From: CBDFGE01 sp965247055
Lineage (GTDB): Bacteria; Chloroflexota; Dehalococcoidia; Lucifugimonadales; JAGWBF01
Direction: 5' to 3'
DNA length: 64,000 nucleotides
Assembly: GCA_965247055.1 (NCBI GenBank)
Contig: CBDFGE010000003.1
Coordinates: 62,001 to 126,000 of the forward strand
Made by a program: the position numbers and the translations under genes. The notes beneath the pieces are model-generated. The model did not search any database, had not been told where the DNA came from, and saw only the letters and a list, made by a program, of their open reading frames with translations. This document shows positions 60,785 to 64,000 of this stretch, in pieces; the stretch's first letter is position 1, and the number at the start of each line of letters is the position of its first letter.

Positions 60785-62143
60785 GTCCCAGGAAGTGGTG
60801 TAAGAAGAGGAGGGGGTCTGGAGTAAGAGAGACCACCGCGTCATCCTTAGCGGGCAAAGAAGAAAGCTCGAGAAAGGAGGACAACGGTGGTCAAGGAAAG
60901 GATGGACCTGCTGGAGTTGTTGCGCAAGGGGGGAATGGACGGTGACGTGGACTTCCTACGGGAGGCTCTGAGAGTGCTGGTAGAGGGGATCATGGATGCG
61001 GAGGTGTCTGCGAGGACCGGTGCTGAGTATGGAGAACGCAGCCCTGAGCGGGTGACCCAGCGCAACGGGTATCGGTCCCGGGCGTGGGATATCCGGGTAG
61101 GGACTATGGAACTGCACATCCCGAAGCTTCGAGAGGGGAGCTACTTCCCGAGCCTGCTGGAGCCACGGCGTCGCAGCGAGCGAGCTCTGCTGGCTGTGAT
61201 CCAGCAGGCCTATGTGGAAGGTGTATCGACAAGGCGGGTGGACGACCTGGTCAAGGCCCTGGGGTGCGAGGGTATCTCCAAGAGCCAGGTGTCCCGTATC
61301 TGCTCCGAGCTGGACGAGGTGGTGGAGGACTTCCTGGGTCGGTCGCTGGACGGCGGATCATACCCCTACCTGTGGCTGGACGCACTAACCCAGAAGGTCA
61401 GAGAGGCCGGTAGGATCGTCAACGTCAGCGTGGTGGTGGCGACGGCGGTCAATGGCGAGGGCAAGCGGGAGATCATTGGGATGGACGTGGGTACCAGTGA
61501 AGACGGCGCCTTCTGGCTGGCCTTTCTGCGCTCACTGTCGGCCAGGGGTCTGAGCGGGGTGGATCTGGTGGTATCGGATGCGCATCAGGGACTCAGGGAT
61601 GCCATCGCGACTGTCTTCGGTGGGGCCAGTTGGCAACGGTGCCGCACACACTTCATGACCAACCTGCTCACTCGGGTCCCCAGGCGCGCTCAGCCCTGGG
61701 TGGCCACCATGGTACGCACCATCTACCAGCAGCCGTCCCCTCAGGAGGTCCACGCACAGCTCGAGCGGGTGATCGCCCAGCTACAGGACCCGTTCCCTCA
61801 GGTGGCCTCTCTACTGGACGCGGCTGGTGCGGACGTCCTGGCCTTCTCCAGCTTCCCACTCGCCCACTGGAAGAAGATCTGGTCTAACAACCCCCTGGAG
61901 CGTCTCAACAAGGAGATACGGCGCCGCACCAACGTGGTGGGTATCTTTCCCAACCGGCCGGCCGCGCGTCGCCTCGTTGGGGCTGTCCTGGCCGAACAGC
62001 ACGACGAATGGGCCATCGGCCCTCGTTACATGACACCCGCGGTCTACAGCATCGACGAAGCTCTACCCGAGGCGGATCTAGCGAAGGCGGCGGCATAGAC
62101 CGCGATCAACAGGATGACGCTCTCTTACACCACTTGACGGGAC
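60785..62143 (+). mobile_element. IS256-family insertion sequence
   Basis: Terminal inverted repeats are visible: left GTCCCAGGAAGTGGTGTAAG, right end reading inward GTCCCGTCAAGTGGTGTAAG. No 8-bp target duplication is clear at these limits, so the exact ends are approximate. It encodes one intact transposase. Confidence 0.7.
60887..62098 (+). CDS. IS256 (Mutator)-family transposase
   Basis: A 403-residue transposase with ARTGAEYGERSPERVTQRNG, RSRAWDIRVGTMELHIPKLR, the first Asp in YLWLDALTQKVREAGRIVNV, the second in LVVSDAHQGLRDAI, CRTHFMTNLLTRVP and the C-terminal Glu region NPLERLNKEIRRRTNVVGIF. GTG or the first Met at 60887 follows AAAGGAGG. It appears complete. Confidence 0.9.
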   Translation: MVKERMDLLELLRKGGMDGDVDFLREALRVLVEGIMDAEVSARTGAEYGERSPERVTQRNGYRSRAWDIRVGTMELHIPKLREGSYFPSLLEPRRRSERALLAVIQQAYVEGVSTRRVDDLVKALGCEGISKSQVSRICSELDEVVEDFLGRSLDGGSYPYLWLDALTQKVREAGRIVNVSVVVATAVNGEGKREIIGMDVGTSEDGAFWLAFLRSLSARGLSGVDLVVSDAHQGLRDAIATVFGGASWQRCRTHFMTNLLTRVPRRAQPWVATMVRTIYQQPSPQEVHAQLERVIAQLQDPFPQVASLLDAAGADVLAFSSFPLAHWKKIWSNNPLERLNKEIRRRTNVVGIFPNRPAARRLVGAVLAEQHDEWAIGPRYMTPAVYSIDEALPEADLAKAAA

Positions 62144-62264
62144 GTGACCCCCACCGACCAGGTGAGCAGTGACCTGATAGGAGCCTGGCCAAAGGCCCCG
62201 TCGCAGTCCTGTCCGCTCTCCTGGCCTGTTGGAGCCATCTCACTCAAGAGCGAGGAGGCAGTCT

Positions 62265-63058
62265 GTGACCACTAGCAGCGGATTGGATGGTGTCGCCAGG
62301 GTGATCGTTGGTGTTGACACGCACTGGACGAACACGTAGCTGTGGCAATCGACCACCATGGAACGCGCCTGGGTGAATACCGGCTAGGGACGACGGCCAA
62401 GGGCTACGAGGACCTGGAGACCTGGGCTATCGGCCTGGGCCAGGTCGCCACCTTTGGCGTCGAAGGTACCGGCTCATATGGAGCGGGGCTGGCTCGACAC
62501 CTTGCTCGGTGTGGCCACAAAGTTATCGAGGTCAACCGACCAGACAGGTCCACACGCCGTAGACTGGGCAAAAGCGACCCACTTCGGCTGCTTGCCCGTC
62601 GTCACAGCCAGCTCACCTGCGAGATCGAAGGTATCGACGACGAGCTGGCCCGGCTCACCGCGGAGACTGCGCCGGCATTGGTCCACACCTTCGGAGTCGG
62701 AGCGGACACCGCAGCCACGCTTCTCGTGACTGCCGGCAGCAATCCCGAGCGACTGAGGTCTGAGCCCGCCTTCGCCGCCCTGTGTGGAGTAAACCCCATT
62801 CCTGCCTCTTCAGGCAAGACCGAACGCCACCGACTCAACCGCGGAGGCGATCGACAAGCCAATGCCGCTCTCTATCGCGTTGTCCTTGTGAGACTCCGCT
62901 ACGATGAGCGGACGAGGGAGTATATGCGGCGTCGCACCAGGGAGGGGATGACAAAGTCCGAGGTCATCCGCTGCCTCAAACGCTACGTCGCTCGTCAGAT
63001 CTTCGCCATCTTGCATGAGATCGGACGCAAGAACCTGGCTCTACCAGCAGCCGCTTGA
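62265..63058 (+). pseudogene. IS110-family transposase, frameshifted and internally deleted
   Basis: A GTG at 62265 after GAGGAGG starts ARVIVGVDTH, then a one-base slip at about 62325 leads to a stop. The true continuation DEHVAVAIDHHGTRLGEYRL runs in another frame to 63058. The DEDD domain start is followed by EVNRPDRSTRRRLGKSDP, directly joined to LRLLARRHSQLTCEIEGIDD, so about 100 residues between the two domains of IS110 transposases are missing. The Tnp_20 end (LCGVNPIPASSGKTERHRLN) is present. Confidence 0.8.
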
Positions 63059-63160
63059 CATCTATAGGAGCATCACATTCCGGCCCTGAAATATCGAAGA
63101 CGTTGAGGGCTGGTGAAGGCTCTTTGGGAGGGGTAGAGTACCCCCCAGGAAAGGAGCAAC

Positions 63161-63585
63161 GTGTTCCAAGAACAAATCACGGAAGCACAGCAGGCGGAGA
63201 CCCGGACCCAGGACACGCGAGCCTTCGTCCGCCGGGTTCGCACCTTGACCCGGCGCAAGTACACCCCCGAAGAGAAGATCCGCATCGTCCTGGAAGGCTT
63301 TCGCCGGGAAGTCACGGTAAGCGACCTCTGCCGTCGGGAAGGGATCAAGGCCGGCGCGTACTATACCTGGACCAAGGACCCATCGGCAAGCTCAGGATGC
63401 ACTTCATGGAGGGTGGGAAAGAGCGCCTGACCCGAGATACCGTCCGAGAGGCGACCCGCCGAGAGATGGAGCAGTTGCACCGGGAAAGCCACGACCTGAA
63501 GCTGCTGGTGGCCGACCTGGCACTCCAGGTGGAACGGCTTAAAAAAACGACCATCCCGCCGCTGGACGGCAGCGTCGGCGTATGA
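63161..63585 (+). pseudogene. IS3-type orfA broken by a 23-bp insertion
   Basis: The frame from 63161 reads the helix-turn-helix RRKYTPEEKIRIVLEGFRRE and CRREGIKAGAYYTWTKD, then a 23-bp insertion (about 63380-63402) shifts it. The rest, FMEGGKERLTRDTVREATRR through LQVERLKKTTIPP, continues in another frame to 63585. Removing the 23 bp gives a smooth protein. It overlaps the next gene as ATGA. Confidence 0.75.
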
Positions 63586-64000
63586 GCCGTGAGGAACGGC
63601 AAGAGGTCCTGGCCGAGGTCGATGGAGTACGCTGGGGGAAGCGACGACAACTCCGCGTGCTGGGCGTTCCCAAGAGCACGTACTACCGCTGGAAGAAGCC
63701 GTCCCAGGGTGCTGGGGAGCGTTGCTGGAGGCAGGCCTGGAACCGGCTGACATCAGAAGAAGAAACAACGGTGCTGGCGGTCGCTCGGGAGATGCCGGAG
63801 TGGCGAAGTCGGCAGTTGGCGGCCTGGCTCACGGACCAGAAGGGATTGGCCGTCTCCGAATCCACGGTATACCGGCTCTTACGCCGGGAGGGACTGGTGA
63901 AGGCGGCAGAGCGGCAACTGCTTGCGGGCAAAGAGTACCAGCACAAGACCACGGGCCCGCACCAGCTGTGGGCCACCGACGCCTCGTACTTCCGGGTCGT
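63582..64000 (+). CDS. IS3-type orfB transposase, N-terminal part (runs off right edge)
   Basis: The frame opens with MSREERQEVLAEVDGVRWGK and continues through VLGVPKSTYYRWKKP, the HTH_21-like STVYRLLRREGLVKAA and the first Asp motif LWATDASYFRV at the window edge. It is distinct from the IS3 copies at 54170 and 59535. 139 residues are visible, open to the end. Confidence 0.85.
   Translation, partial: MSREERQEVLAEVDGVRWGKRRQLRVLGVPKSTYYRWKKPSQGAGERCWRQAWNRLTSEEETTVLAVAREMPEWRSRQLAAWLTDQKGLAVSESTVYRLLRREGLVKAAERQLLAGKEYQHKTTGPHQLWATDASYFRV

Noticed and set aside
1..64000. CRISPR arrays, rRNA, prophage structural genes
   Set aside because: No regularly spaced repeats, no rRNA sequence and no capsid or tail genes were seen anywhere in the window.

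Overview
The window is a 64 kb piece of a high-GC bacterial chromosome. The gene content points to Chloroflexota, probably near Dehalococcoidia. The clues are a futalosine-type menaquinone pathway, a DUF1385 gene beside rpmE, clusters of hydantoinase, amidase, LLM-oxidoreductase and D-aminoacylase genes typical of organic-matter degraders, and a set of archaellum (arl/fla) genes. This assignment is inference from gene content; there is no rRNA or phylogeny to confirm it.

Positions 1-13400 are mostly housekeeping: the start of dcd, a SIMPL-domain lipoprotein, an ECF sigma factor with its membrane anti-sigma factor, the menaquinone genes mqnE-mqnA-mqnC with mqnD convergent, a metF-like reductase, a DUF1385 membrane protein, ribosomal genes rpmE, rpmA and rplU (rplU with a long acidic tail), a UbiA-family prenyltransferase, a flippase-like membrane protein and a frameshifted radical SAM gene. 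Positions 13650-31030 are largely catabolic: hyuA-hyuB-cupin, amidase with a GatC-like partner, LLM oxidoreductase, FAD dehydrogenase, mgtE behind a structured leader, a phosphodiesterase, aminotransferases, a D-aminoacylase broken by a 17-bp tandem duplication, and a hydrolase.

Positions 31400-44870 are the most interesting part. minC-minD-minE is followed by two long low-complexity proteins of unknown function, the first carrying a MinE-like segment. Next comes a response regulator interrupted by one in-frame TGA, and then an archaellum-type operon: two tandem archaellins, a protein joining an ArlD/E-like domain to an exported-looking ArlF/G-like domain, ArlH, ArlI, ArlJ and a small acidic protein. 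This is an archaeal-type rotary filament system in a bacterial chromosome. From memory, an archaellum has been described in at least one chloroflexote, so the presence itself may not be new. The fusion protein, the physical link to minCDE and the accessory proteins look unusual.

Positions 45100-52040 return to catabolic and accessory genes: a second D-aminoacylase, a secreted dockerin-like protein, 2-hydroxyacid dehydrogenase, an NTF2-like protein, a PEP mutase-family lyase, a RidA-family protein and an alpha/beta hydrolase. They are followed by tRNA-Phe and tRNA-Gly. From tRNA-Gly to the right edge (52443-64000) the DNA is a mobile-element graveyard: an IS5 element, an IS3 remnant, two inverted copies of one IS3 element bracketing serine-recombinase remnants and a three-domain SIMPL lipoprotein, an IS256 element, a broken IS110 and a broken second IS3-type element.

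Several clean vegetative promoters (TTGAC- then 17 bp then TA---T) are visible ahead of mqnE, mqnD, rplU, hyuA, the FAD dehydrogenase, the mgtE leader and the tRNAs.
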